Assembly: GCA_018873225.1 (NCBI GenBank)
Contig: JAEILZ010000002.1
Coordinates: forward strand, 310,001-374,000
Reading direction: 5' to 3'
From: [Phialemoniopsis] sp. UDSM-2020
Taxonomy: Eukaryota > Ascomycota > Sordariomycetes > Thyridiales > Thyridiaceae
DNA: 64,000 nucleotides
Both the position numbers and the translations under genes were made by a program. The notes below the pieces were generated by a model that did no database searches, had not been told where the DNA came from, and was given only the letters and a program-made list of their open reading frames with translations. Shown here in pieces: positions 10,926 through 21,515 of the stretch (position 1 is its first letter; each line of letters opens with the position of its first letter).

Positions 10926-11789
10926 ATGGCGCCTTTGACGTTCACCTTGATCTCACTTAAGTCACCCGCTGACGGAGACCGCTTCATCCATGCATTGAAG
11001 CTGCTGTCACCTACAGAGTGGCCAGTATGGGCGGCAACCTGCCACCAATGGATGCACGAACCGCACATCTCAGTCGAAGCCCTGTCAGGCACGGGGGATC
11101 GCACGAAGCGCTGGGACTATGTCGTCGTGTTCATGCTAGAGCAGTCGTCAGCGGGCCCCGCTCTGCCGGCCACGATCCAACCTTTGGTCGAAGAAAGCTG
11201 GTTCCTCACTGCAGAGGTTCCAGATGAGCAGATTTCTAGCCTCAAGACCCGCAGGGAGGCCATGCTTGCCGGTGCGGTGCCTCCTCTACCCGAGGGCTTC
11301 TCCGCGGAGAACCACACTGTCATCGACGCCGCAAAGGGCGAAAAGGACGTCGAGCTTTCACTCGAGACTCCCACGCGTCCATTCGGAACGGAAACGTCGC
11401 AGGGTGGCCCGGCTCTTAAGACGGTAATTCGTGACCTTGGCATCGCCCACCCTGGTCCGGTGGTCATGTTCAACCTTCTGTCGTACCTGCCGGGACAGAG
11501 GGATAGGTACATGGGCTACATCGCGGCGTTCATCGAGAAAATCGGACCGAAATTCGGTGGTCAGCCCGTAATAGGCCTGGGCAATGTCACCGGTTGGAGC
11601 TCGCAGGCCGCTGAGAAAAGCCAGGTTGGCGGATGGGAAGATACGGCCCTGGTCTGGTATCCGAGCGTGTGGCACTTTGGCGCGATGCTTCATGACCCTA
11701 TATATGTGGATCTGGACCGCAGGCACAAGGGCGGCGTTCTCAGGGATAACCCGCTCATTTGTTGCCAGGAAATCAACTTGGACAAGTAG
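10926..11789 (+). CDS. DUF1330-like (dimeric alpha-beta barrel) protein
   Basis: Single exon of 287 residues from the ATG at 10926. The C-terminal part (VVMFNLLSYLPGQRDRYMGY, then FGGQPVIGLGNVTGW, WEDTALVWYPSVWHFGAMLHDP and a terminal dipeptide-rich RRHKGG) resembles the DUF1330/dimeric alpha-beta barrel pattern: a strand, a Tyr-rich helix, a GG turn, and a strand ending in the 'YPS' turn. The N-terminal half (TFTLISLKSPADGDRFIHAL...) looks like a diverged copy of the same kind of fold, so the protein may be a two-domain barrel. No catalytic residue can be named. These proteins often accompany oxidative enzymes. No signal peptide. The assignment rests on pattern only. Confidence 0.7.
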   Translation: MAPLTFTLISLKSPADGDRFIHALKLLSPTEWPVWAATCHQWMHEPHISVEALSGTGDRTKRWDYVVVFMLEQSSAGPALPATIQPLVEESWFLTAEVPDEQISSLKTRREAMLAGAVPPLPEGFSAENHTVIDAAKGEKDVELSLETPTRPFGTETSQGGPALKTVIRDLGIAHPGPVVMFNLLSYLPGQRDRYMGYIAAFIEKIGPKFGGQPVIGLGNVTGWSSQAAEKSQVGGWEDTALVWYPSVWHFGAMLHDPIYVDLDRRHKGGVLRDNPLICCQEINLDK

Positions 11790-12001
11790 CTGGAAAGAGC
11801 TAATGAATTAGGTATTGGGCTATAAGTTCGCCTCCTGAGCAAGTCTCATTAACAATAGCAAATAGCTAAATCCTTGAAGAGAAGAGGGAACCACAAGGCA
11901 TTACTGAATATCCATCATGACTATGGTATCAATATCGAGAGCAGAGCTGCCCATTACCAGACCTTGTCAGGTGTAGCCAATGCGGGGCACGGTAGACTAA
12001 A

Positions 12002-14039
12002 TCAGTTTGCAACATCCTGGAGACGCTTGTCAAGGCCCTGGATGTGCCTGAGCTTCTGCTGCTCCATCTCCGCCGCCTTGGCAGCTTCGATGTCGATCGC
12101 GTCCTTGTTCTGCTTGCCGACAAAGACACTGTCGGGCAGCGCGTTGAGCTCTTCCTCCTCTCGGTCGAGCCCAGCAAATGTGAACCAGAATCCCAGACCG
12201 CCCAAAGTAGTGATGATGGCGATCGTGGTGTACAGCCAGACCAGGAGAGGATCCTTGGCAAAGGGCACGAATGCCTGGGCAACAGCAGCACTGAAAGCCT
12301 GGGCAAACCAAAACATGCCGGTGACAAGGCCACGCATGTTCTTCGGGGCTTTGGTGAAAGCATACTCGAGACCAGTGATGGAGGCTCCGATCTCGGAAAA
12401 GGCGATGAGGACGTAAGCCGGGGTCTGGACCCAGACGGAGATGTCGGGCGGAGTATCGCAGCTACTGGCACTGTCACCGCAGGGTGACTTGACGTAGATG
12501 TAGTGCTGAATCAGGGCGGCGACAACCATAGCGAGGACGGCCATGATGAAACCAACGGCGATTTTGCGGATGGGGGTCACACGGATGCGGGCACGGTCCA
12601 TCCAGGGGTAGAAGAACTTGTCGAACAAGGGGATGAAGACCAGCAGAGCAATGGGGTCGAGGTTGTTGACCAGATCATTTGGAAAGCCGTCGAGCCTCAA
12701 CGTAGCCGCTTGAGATGTCAAGTTGTTGTACAGCTGGTTGTATGGCTGGTGAAGGATGGTTTGTTAGTCGCTAAATCCATTGCACGTACAGAAGCAAAGA
12801 TGGGGAAGGTCTTACCAGCCAGAAGATGGGGTAGAAGATGAAGACAGTGCAAGCCTTGAATCCACGTCGGACCTCGTCTACCCAGTTGTCGTCGAACGTC
12901 ATCCACTCGGGCTTATCGTCGCCCAGGCGGCTGGGCTTGACAGCTTCCCAGAAGCCTCCCGACCGCATGTTCTTGACGGTCCGGACCGGGCTCCAGGACC
13001 AATGTTTCTTCATCGCCAGAGCCCAAAGACCAGTGGCCTTGCTAGCGACTGAGCCGGTCGGCGGGTTCTTGACATACTTGTCCCTGCAGATGACCATGAC
13101 GATCGGGCAGAGGAAGAAGAGGATCGTGGGGAGCAGGTACGCGAGCCAGAAGCCGACATACTTCTCGGCATAGACCATCGTGACTTGGCCGAACAAGACG
13201 CCGACGTTGATGAAGAAGTAGTAGCGCATGTAGATGATGGCGTACGTCTTGTGAGGGTCTACAATCACGCGCTCGCCGCTTGGAAGCGTCTCGACAGTGG
13301 CGCGAGGATGCTTTGCCTCGTACTGTTCCGCGACCAGGGGGGAGATATTACTCTTGAAGAAGCCAACACCGACGCCGAAGAACAAAAGACCGATGATGAA
13401 GGCGCCAAGCGAGCCTCTCTGGTTGTCCAAGACCGCAGGAATGGCCGAAATGACAATGAGGACGTGGCCAAAGGTGGCGGAGACGATGCCGACGTTGATC
13501 GTCTTGTACTTGCCCCAGTAGGTATCAGACAGGTAGCCTCCCAGAAGCGGCATGAGATAGGCCCAGAAAGAGTGGAAGAGTGTTAGGCCGGTGGAAGCCT
13601 GCTGTCCCATGTTCATGGCGCCTGACTGTCCCTCGTAGCCGGCGCCGCTGGGAGAGCCCTCGGGACGAGGGAACTGGATGAAATTGGTGAAGATGGTAGT
13701 AGTTCCGTAGTAGCTGAAGCGTTCCACCATCTCCACGATCGCAATTGTGTAAATGACCCATCCAATCTTGCCTCTGACGGGGCGAAGAGTGAGCAGCTCC
13801 TCGGCGGTGGGGTAGACCTCGCCATTGGGACCGCGGAGAATGTCTGTCGTGACGACGTTGCCGACCTCCTCAGCGCCATCAGTCTGTCCGGTGACAGTCT
13901 TCTCTCCGGATGGTGCGGTCTCGGTCACCGGTGGGGCGGTAGTCACGGTGTCGGTGTGGGGGTCTGCGGCGACCGGGTGGGACTGCTCCGGAGTGGCGGC
14001 AGTGGCCGACTTCTCAGCCGGATCATCAACTTTGGACAT
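12002..14039 (-). CDS. Proton-dependent oligopeptide transporter (PTR2/POT family)
   Basis: Two exons, 14039-12816 and 12745-12002, give 655 residues. The intron (GTAAGA donor, ACCAG acceptor) joins IFYPIFWL to PYNQLYNNL, restoring the membrane segment characteristic of PTR2 proteins. The hydrophilic N-terminus of about 90 residues is rich in Thr, Ala and Pro. Family signatures are GGYLSDTYWGKYKTI (PTR2 signature 1 region) and RYYFFINVGVLFGQ (signature 2 region), then NMRGLVTGMFWFAQ. About twelve membrane segments are expected. The product should import di- and tripeptides with protons at the plasma membrane. It converges on the DUF1330-like gene with a gap of 212 bp and may be unrelated to the enzyme cluster. 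Confidence 0.93.
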
Positions 14040-16495
14040 TGTCGTCTGTTTACCGTCAATCAAGTGACGCAGTCGCTCGCGATTGTGGATCTTTTCGCTG
14101 CGAAAAAGACTGTTGACAGTGATCAATGCAACAACGCGCAGCAGACGTCAGCCATTTATTAAAGTGCCGCCTTGAAGGATTCGTCCTACCTCATACCACA
14201 GCATTTGATTGCTCCATCCAATGCCTGGCATGCCCGCACCCCTTACGGCTCGCTGATAAGAGGCTGCCAAGCCTGCCAAGAGCGGAGGAGGTGAGCAGAA
14301 TGACACTCTGCCTTTCCGACCTGCTAAATGCGGCGAGGTCAACTGCCGATCCACCCCACAATATGTCAGAAATCCGTAAACACGGGTTGCCCCCAGCGAT
14401 GCAAACCTTCCATTGCATTTGCAAGCTATGGACTCGCGTGGCAGAATCCCTTTCAAGATACGCCCGAAGCCAGTGTGTCGGGACCAGGCAGACGCCAGGG
14501 CTGTCCTGACACTCGTTTGATGCAGAGTGGCCCCGCAAACAACGGGTTGTGTACGGAGTACTGAGGTCGATTTCAGTGAAGTGCACAGAGGAATCAGAGC
14601 ATGGGCCGTGCAGGCTGCCTCCATTTTCTCGGCATGCCGCGGGCTTGGCCCGCTGACATGGATGCCTACCTTCCCTACGCGATACAAGTGCTCGAGCGAT
14701 CCCTCCCTCTCCTACCCCGTAGCCATTCCTGTGCCAATCTAACAAACGCCCTTGGCCGGCCTTGGCCCTATCCATGTGTTTTCTCTCGCCTAGAATCTAT
14801 CCAGTCGGGTGCGGTGCGGTCCTGATGTGCAATTTCTGGTCCACAACGATACGCCCGCATGCGACTGAGTTCGCATCGTAATCACCAGGTCGGACAATCG
14901 CGTGGATTCGGTGTTGCTTTGGTAAGAGGTCGTATCTGTTCGCTTGGCAGGATGACCAGGGCGTAATGAAGTCCGTGTGCACCTCGAGGCTTGGCAACAC
15001 TCGTTGGGAAGGACTTACATGTGGCAGTGAGGGTGCAATGCAGGATATCACGATTACTCGCGTTGCACAAATCGCTCTGGCATAGGAATCGCTATTGCCA
15101 AGGCGTGCAGCCCATTCCAGCCACTTACCTCCGAAGATGGGAAGCAAGATCTTTCAGCCGTCATCTTACTGATGCGCAGGAAAATCGTCACCTTGGGGGT
15201 GATTGGAAGCACCGTCCTTCAATTGTTGTCCGGAACGTCGCCTGTTCTTTGGGACGACAATCCGGCGGGTGACCTACTCACAACCGCCTCCGGTATGAAC
15301 GTAGTCCAAAAGAATGAAATGATCTCCTAGAAACACGTAGAAAATATTCGCTCTGCCAGTTACTCTATCACGTCGCAACATCATTCCCTGAATGAGTTGA
15401 AGGATCAAGTCTCCGGCCCATCTTCGATCTTTTGTCTCTATTCTTGATCTCCAGTCACCATTTTGGCACTAGGTGTTCTTTCAGTTCAGGCTGAACATGT
15501 CGAACCTAGTCAGCGAAACGGCCCCTAATGTGAAATCGAGACCCGGAAGAGCTTCAAAACATGGGACTATGTCAATCTTGTCAAATGACAGAGCTAGCGG
15601 CACCAGGGTAAGACACCAGTGTGGGTACGTCTCCGGCTTGCCTCCGTCACCTTGAGAGAAGGGAGAAGAGATGTAGCTTCATATTACGTACCGCTTGAAT
15701 GACGAATAAAACCCACAAGTGTGTCATCGCCACTGTCGTCAGCCTTGAAAATGCCATATTAGGGTAAACGCATCGACAAGTCCGTTATGATATTGAAAAC
15801 TTACCATGCTGTCTTTCTTGCGTAACCCATCATCCAACTTGTCTTCGGGTTGCATTGCAACTGCATATCAATATTTGGCTGATTAAGTGTTCCTGTTGCC
15901 CAAAGTCGGCGTTGCGCAACCAAAAACGGAAAAGGCTCAAAAATGCCTCGCGTTCTGTACCCGGCGGCCGCGAACACTGCCGTTCACTTGTTGTTGCGGC
16001 GTAGTTGATGATTCGGACCAAATAACATTTCCGTGCGGCCATGGGACAACTTACACATCCATTTAGTTATGAAGGGTATTTTTGTCCTATAATGGCTTTC
16101 GGTGGGTTCCGGTAGCACAAGCCAGGTCAAGTCAGCAACATGCTTTCGTTACAACCTCCTTCGCCTATTAAAATACAACCGCAGTCACAAAAGTACCAAC
16201 CCTTTACTCAATAGCCTACATACGTAGATGACCTCGATAACTTGTGATCTCGTGTGCTCAAAGATTGAACTGTTGGAGAAGATGAGGTGATTAAGATGGA
16301 CAAGAGCGACATCTGATGAATACGAGACAGCCTTGACAACGTGCCTCATGATAGCTCAAGACGATGGCAGTATTTGGATATAAATATGATCGTGGTTTCT
16401 GGCATTGAACCCCGAAATCGTTCATCTCAGACCTCCAAGCCCACAAGCCCAGTACTGCAACAGACCGAAGAAACTATCAACCCCAATCCATCACC
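14040..16495. other. 2.5-kb intergenic region
   Basis: No convincing gene. Several open frames of 60-190 codons on both strands have no family motif, no continuous codon bias and no good splice partners. The right end is the promoter of the small secreted protein. Confidence 0.5.
16379..16386 (+). promoter_or_regulatory. TATA box of the small secreted protein gene
   Basis: TATAAATA lies 110 bp upstream of the ATG at 16496, in the usual range for fungal genes with a pyrimidine-rich leader, which follows here at 16400-16490. Confidence 0.55.
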
Positions 16496-17004
16496 ATGAA
16501 GTTCAGCCACGCTCTTGTCGCACTCGTCGCGACCATCTCGCAGGCACAGCCCATCGAGGACGTGTCTCCTGTGATGTCTCCTGAGGATACGCCCGTCCCA
16601 CATCAATATGTGTCGGACTGGAAACGGTCACTGGATAAGCGCGCTGACGTTTCCTTCACTGTTTGGACAGAGGAGAGTAAGTTTTCCTTACTTCGCCAAT
16701 CCATTCTAGAATGGGAGAGGTCTTAGTAGGCGGCTGGGCCAATACTGACAAGAGAATTGCACGGACAGACTGCCAAGGCACGCCTACTACTATCTCAGTG
16801 GCCGTTGGTTCCAAGGGCAACTTCAACCCAAAGCAGAAGAGCGTGAGCCTCAACCAGATCCTCTTCGGTACCCATCTCAGCCTCTACACGGAGGCGAACC
16901 AGCACCCCGAAGGCTCGCCCAACATCCGTCTTGGCCCACCCCACCTTGGCCAATGTTGGTGGTTTTCTCCGGGCTGGGCCAGCTACGGCTACTACAAAGA
17001 CTAA
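16496..17004 (+). CDS. Small secreted protein with Kex2-type propeptide
   Basis: Two exons, 16496-16676 and 16727-17004 (GTAAGT donor, CTTAG acceptor), give 152 residues. Residues 1-18 form a signal peptide (MKFSHALVALVATISQAQ). A short acidic propeptide follows, with two dibasic sites, KR at 43-44 and KR at 48-49; cleavage after the second would release a chain of 103 residues beginning ADVSF. That chain has only two Cys (76 and 137), suggesting one disulfide, and an aromatic C-terminus (QCWWFSPGWASYGYYKD). I recognise no family. The gene stands alone, with a TATA box and a pyrimidine-rich leader, as expected for a strongly induced secreted protein. Effector, antimicrobial or signalling roles are all possible; none is shown. 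Confidence 0.75.
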
Positions 17005-17418
17005 GCGGGTACACAATTGGGTACCAGAGAGGGACGATCCGTGGTGTTTTCTTTTCGATTGGGGTGTCATTCTTCGTGATCGAAGCAGTCGAGCTCATGC
17101 TCTACATTCATTTCCAAAGATGTGTCTAACGCGCTGAGTTGAGACTTTGGCGATTTCGTGACACCAACTATCTATTCATTCGTTTCATCTTTTCGAGGTT
17201 CTCATGAGGAGACAGGATAAATGACTCAAGTCCTCTTGTATTCTGTTCCCGGGCCAGCATGCCGCACGGTAACCCGGCGGACTCGACCAAGTAGCTAGCA
17301 GAGAACAACTGTCCTACCCATAATTGTTTCAGTACACAAATTGCCCGCCTTTAACGTGACTCCTTGTGATTAAAAGAAGACGGCTCTCTATCCGCACTCA
17401 AGTACCTGCTCATTGATC

Positions 17419-17444
17419 GTGCCAGTGGCAGTGCTAGGCGCCGG
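17419..17444 (+). repeat. 26-bp exact repeat, copy 1
   Basis: This 26-bp segment, beginning GTGCCAGTGGCAG and ending GGCGCCGG, recurs without mismatch at 21625-21650. Here it forms the left edge of the GH43-like remnant; there it is inside the Cys-rich protein gene, encoding part of its Pro/Ala/Thr-rich stretch on the minus strand. An exact match of this length in 64 kb is not expected by chance. Confidence 0.9.
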
Positions 17445-17712
17445 ATACATCGGCGTACAAAAGGATGCAAATGGAACCAAGATCCTGTCTGTGAACGAGA
17501 CCAATATAAATCAGCAATGGCAAATTGTCAGTAGAGCCACGGTCGCAGTGACGGATCCCTCGATAAACGCGGACGAGATCTGACTTCGTATCGATGCTGA
17601 TGTAACCCCTGCTTTCGGCTCGTCTCCTGTAAGGAAGGCACATTTCTACTATAGCGTTGACGGAGAGAATTGGAAGCAGCTCGGCACGTTTGTACTCCAC
17701 AACATGCTTTAA
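17422..17712 (+). pseudogene. Remnant of a GH43-like glycosidase C-terminal domain
   Basis: The plus strand encodes a continuous stretch interrupted by one TGA at 17581-17583, reading ...SINADEI-stop-LRIDADVTPAFG, then a frame through RKAHFYYSVDGENWKQLGTFVL and a stop. The DxTPAFG...A.F.YS.DG..w.qLG pattern matches the beta-sandwich module found at the C-terminus of many fungal GH43 arabinofuranosidases/xylosidases, where a Trp or Tyr usually stands at the stop position. No catalytic domain is found upstream; sequence before 17419 has no matching frame. It is therefore a truncated, inactivated fragment. The left boundary coincides with the 26-bp repeat, suggesting it was created by rearrangement. 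Confidence 0.6.
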
Positions 17713-18394
17713 TTACTAGGCAGTCGTTGAGAGGGCGGTAGTGACTTTCCCCTTTTACCTAGTAGTATTCGACAGTGCGGGGTACACATTGTTGGCGGAT
17801 GCCTTCAAAAAGGGAACACGGCGGGCCATTGTGTAAGCGACCGATTGTATCTTCTTACAGCAGGCTCCGTGTCGAGAGATCGGATCGGGGGTCGTGGGGG
17901 CATGGGTTCGAGATCTCGAATAACGCGTTGTCTATGGACTATGTAACTAGATTAAGTTAGCAGGCACGCGATGTGAATTGGAATTGATCTGTGGCAGATT
18001 ATGTCAGAGCTGAGCAAGCTGAGGCTGGTTTCCTCACAAGATAAGAACAAGTAAGACCCTCGGATTTAGTCACACTTCAGCGTATCACAGAAGATAACGT
18101 TGGGAGATCTCACTGGCTAGGTCGGCACGGAAGCCATGGATTAGAGCTAGGTGGCGATAAAGCTAAGCTAGATCCCTTCTAGCTTATCGATACGTCTTAT
18201 GATTTATCGATTGCGGAGATAAGCTTTAAAGCGTGTCTTTTCTGGGATATCAATCCCCAGACTCCCCCAGACTCTCCCAATTCGTTTTGCTTTGAAATGC
18301 TTGGCACTTTTGTTTCCAACAGCTTGGTCTCTAGTCTACTCCTGTTGATTGATTGACTCGGTACTGCGCTTCACTTTCCCTGTCTTACCCCAGA
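17713..18394. other. Intergenic, AT-richer
   Basis: No gene seen. The end of this stretch (18290-18394) is pyrimidine-rich and acts as leader for the NCS1 permease gene. Confidence 0.4.
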
Positions 18395-20643
18395 ATGCAG
18401 TCAGACGGCTCGGAGACTAAGAATGGCTTCGGGGTCACTCCCGACTCAGAAGCGGGGCAAGTCGGCCCGGTGAGACGGAGACGACGATTCGGATTCAACT
18501 TCAGCCTCGAAGTTGACCAGGAACCGAGCTCTTTTGCAAAGTCGAAGAATTTCTCCAATGCGGATTTCGACCCGATTCCGCCTTCGAAGCGGACCTGGAA
18601 TTGGGGTGCCTATGTGGCTTATTGGATGGCAGATGCATGGGCCGTGTCGAATTGGGAAGTTGGTAAGCTTGCGACCTAATGCATAATTACAGGAAGAGCG
18701 CGGCTTGTTAACGTCTCGCGATGTAGCCTCATCCATGATTGCTGTCGGACTGAGTTGGCGAATGGCAATTGGAGCTTGTGTTCTTGGTAACTTTCTCATG
18801 GGCATCGTCATTACAGTCAATGGAAGAATCGGAGCTATTGTGAGTTTCTCATTTCGTGATTATGGCTCCTCATCGACTCACTGACTTGTTCACAGCTTCA
18901 TACCCCCTTCCCGGTTCTCTCTCGCATGCCATTTGGCTACTACTTTAGCTACTTTGTTGTGCTGTCCCGCTGTGTCCTTGCTATTGTCTGGCTCGGGTAA
19001 GTGCACTTTGCCCCCTTGAGGCTGCGAGGTTCGTGGCTGAGAGATGTCTTATAGTGTGCAAACCACAACTGGAGGTCAATGTATGACCGTTCTACTGACC
19101 GCCATCTGGCCAAGTTTTGCCAACATACCGAATCACATTCCAGAATCTGAGGGCATCACCACTGCAGGCATGTGTGGATTCGTGCTCTACTTCCTCCTCC
19201 AGCTTCCCTTCTTGTGTATCCCATACACCAAGGTACTACTCCATACCCCGTCAGTGAACTGAACATCAGGCTGACAATTGCAGGTTCAATACTTCTTTGC
19301 CTTCAAGAGTATCATCGCTCCGATCGTCTTCCTGGCTGTCTTTGGTGACACATTACACAAGGCCGGTGGAACAATCAGCCACAGCACTGTGATTTCCAAG
19401 GGCCCTACTATTCACGGTGCCACTTTGGCATGGGCCTTCTTCAATAGTGAGCGAAGCAGTTCCTGTACTCTCTTTGCTCCCTAACACGTGAACAATTTAG
19501 ATCTTAACGGAGTCTTGGGTAATTACTCCACGCTCGGTCTCAACATCGCCGACTTTTCGAGATACGCCAACAAGCCCAGCGCTCAGAACGTGCAAGCCAT
19601 TGTCATCCCCTTCATCTTCAGTACGACTCCCCTTTCATGTACCCTATTCAGATTGCTAATCGGTGTTATCAGCCATTGTCGGTCTCCTCGGCATTTTTAC
19701 TGCAGCTGCTTCCCAATCTGCGTACGGCGAGGTTCTCTGGAACCCGATTGATATTATAAACCTGTGGATGAAGTCTGGTTCCTCTGGTGGGCGTGCTGCA
19801 GCAGCTTTCGCCGCCATCGGTCTGATTATCGTGACGCTTGGTATCAACATTTCCGCCAACTCAATCAGTGCCGCCAACGATTTGATGGCTTTTGCTCCCC
19901 GGTATATCAACATTCGACGTGGTCAGATTCTCGCCGCCGTAATCGGTAGCTGGGGCTTTGTTCCGGTAAGTAAAGACAACCTGTATCTTTGTTGCAACAA
20001 CATCCCATTCTCCAAAATACCGACTTCAGTTAACCAAATGACTAACTTTATGCTGCAGTGGAAAATCCTGGCATCGGCTCAAAAGTTTATCGCCTTCCTC
20101 AATGGCTATACAATCTTCTTGGGTCCTATGACCTCTATCCTCATGACAGAGTGCGTTCTTCCAAACCTTTGCATCTTATGACTCTGTAAAGGTCCACTGC
20201 CTCTGACCCTTCTCTAGCTACTACATTCTCCGCCGCGGCAAAGTCTCGGTCCCGGACATGTACGACTTCCACGGCATCTACCGCTACTCGCAGAGATGGG
20301 GAACCAACTGGCGTGCCGTGGTTGCCTTCTTCATCGGCTGCACCCCTCCTCTTCCTGGCTTCATCGACAACATTGTCCAAGCGGGCAGTGGCCATACCGG
20401 AGTCTCGCTAGATGGTCAACACCTGTAAGTCCTACACTCCATCCTGCTCTTTATCACATCAATGCATTCTCGCTGAAATCATATAGCTTCTACATCGGCT
20501 ACGTCTACTCTTTCATATCTGCTGGCGTCTTCTACTATACCCTCAACCACTTTTTCCCAGCCACGGACAGCATGGTGGAGTTTGCTATAACTGGAGAGGA
20601 CATTATTGCTGCCCAAAACGCCAACAACTTGGAGAGAAAGTAA
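18395..20643 (+). CDS. NCS1-family nucleobase/allantoin permease
   Basis: Ten exons: 18395-18662, 18727-18839, 18896-18996, 19055-19232, 19284-19446, 19501-19620, 19673-19965, 20059-20150, 20218-20424 and 20487-20643. Together they encode 563 residues in one continuous frame; all nine introns are GT/AG. The N-terminal tail is followed by WNWGAYVAYWMADAWAVSNWEVASSMIAVGLSW, the NCS1 TM1 region, then RMPFGYYFSYFVVLSR, GLNIADFSRYA and SISAANDLMAFAPRYINIRRGQ, all typical of Fur-type members. About twelve membrane segments. The product should be a proton symporter for uracil, allantoin, uridine or a related compound; the exact substrate is not readable. No neighbour suggests one. Confidence 0.93.
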
Positions 20644-21515
20644 GCAGGATTTGCAAGTAAGGAATCTGCTTAGATGAAACACCAGAGTATAGTAGTCAAT
20701 GTGAGTAGGCCACGAGTCGCAGCAAGGCTTGGAGAATAAGGGGTTAAATCCGGGCTTGTGCTGAGACTGAAACGTTCTAAGCGCGCTATATCTTTTAGAT
20801 CCTCATCGCCCGAAGAAATCTATAAAGCAAATCTAGTTTGGCCTTGACTAGACGCCGTCCGCCTTGTTGCGCAGTTGTTTGATCAACCTCAGGGCTCTTG
20901 CCTAGGAAGTCTGACCGCGGGAGTAGATGTATTATGCATTAGCTAACCAAATGGCTTTATAATGACCTCTGTCTCCATACTCTGTCTTATCTCGCTTATG
21001 ATAACATGACATTTGAGGCTATAAGGCTCTAAGACCTCTCAAGGCTATACCTCGTATAGATGGTGGCGCAACGTTATTGTGTGTTCCACTCCTCCATTCA
21101 ATTCTAGCTACAGAACGCTCAGCGCCTTGAGGAACGCGTCGACCATTAAGACTCGTGATTGATACAAGAACAGCCCACCTATGCGACCCGGATGGTGTCT
21201 GGAAGAAATCTACGTGACGACACCAACGAGCTCGTCATTCTTTTTGCACATTTAAGATATTGTTGCCGTCGAGACGAAGCTTTACGTAAAGTAGTTAGGA
21301 GTCCTGCTGAATACTATTCTCAGGCTACCATGACGTACATTCATCGGGCTTGAGAGTTGAACGAAATATTAGCCAGCAGGATCCAAGACTACTCCTAACA
21401 AATACCATAAATTGATATAACCACTTCCAACTTGACTTATGCTAATAGACAAGGGCATATCCCCTTTACCACTGCTCACTTACACATCTCTCATCTCCGC
21501 GCTATAGTCAACCTC
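20644..21515. other. Intergenic, AT-richer
   Basis: Nothing recognised. It separates the 3' ends of two convergent genes and contains no frame with a family motif. Confidence 0.45.
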
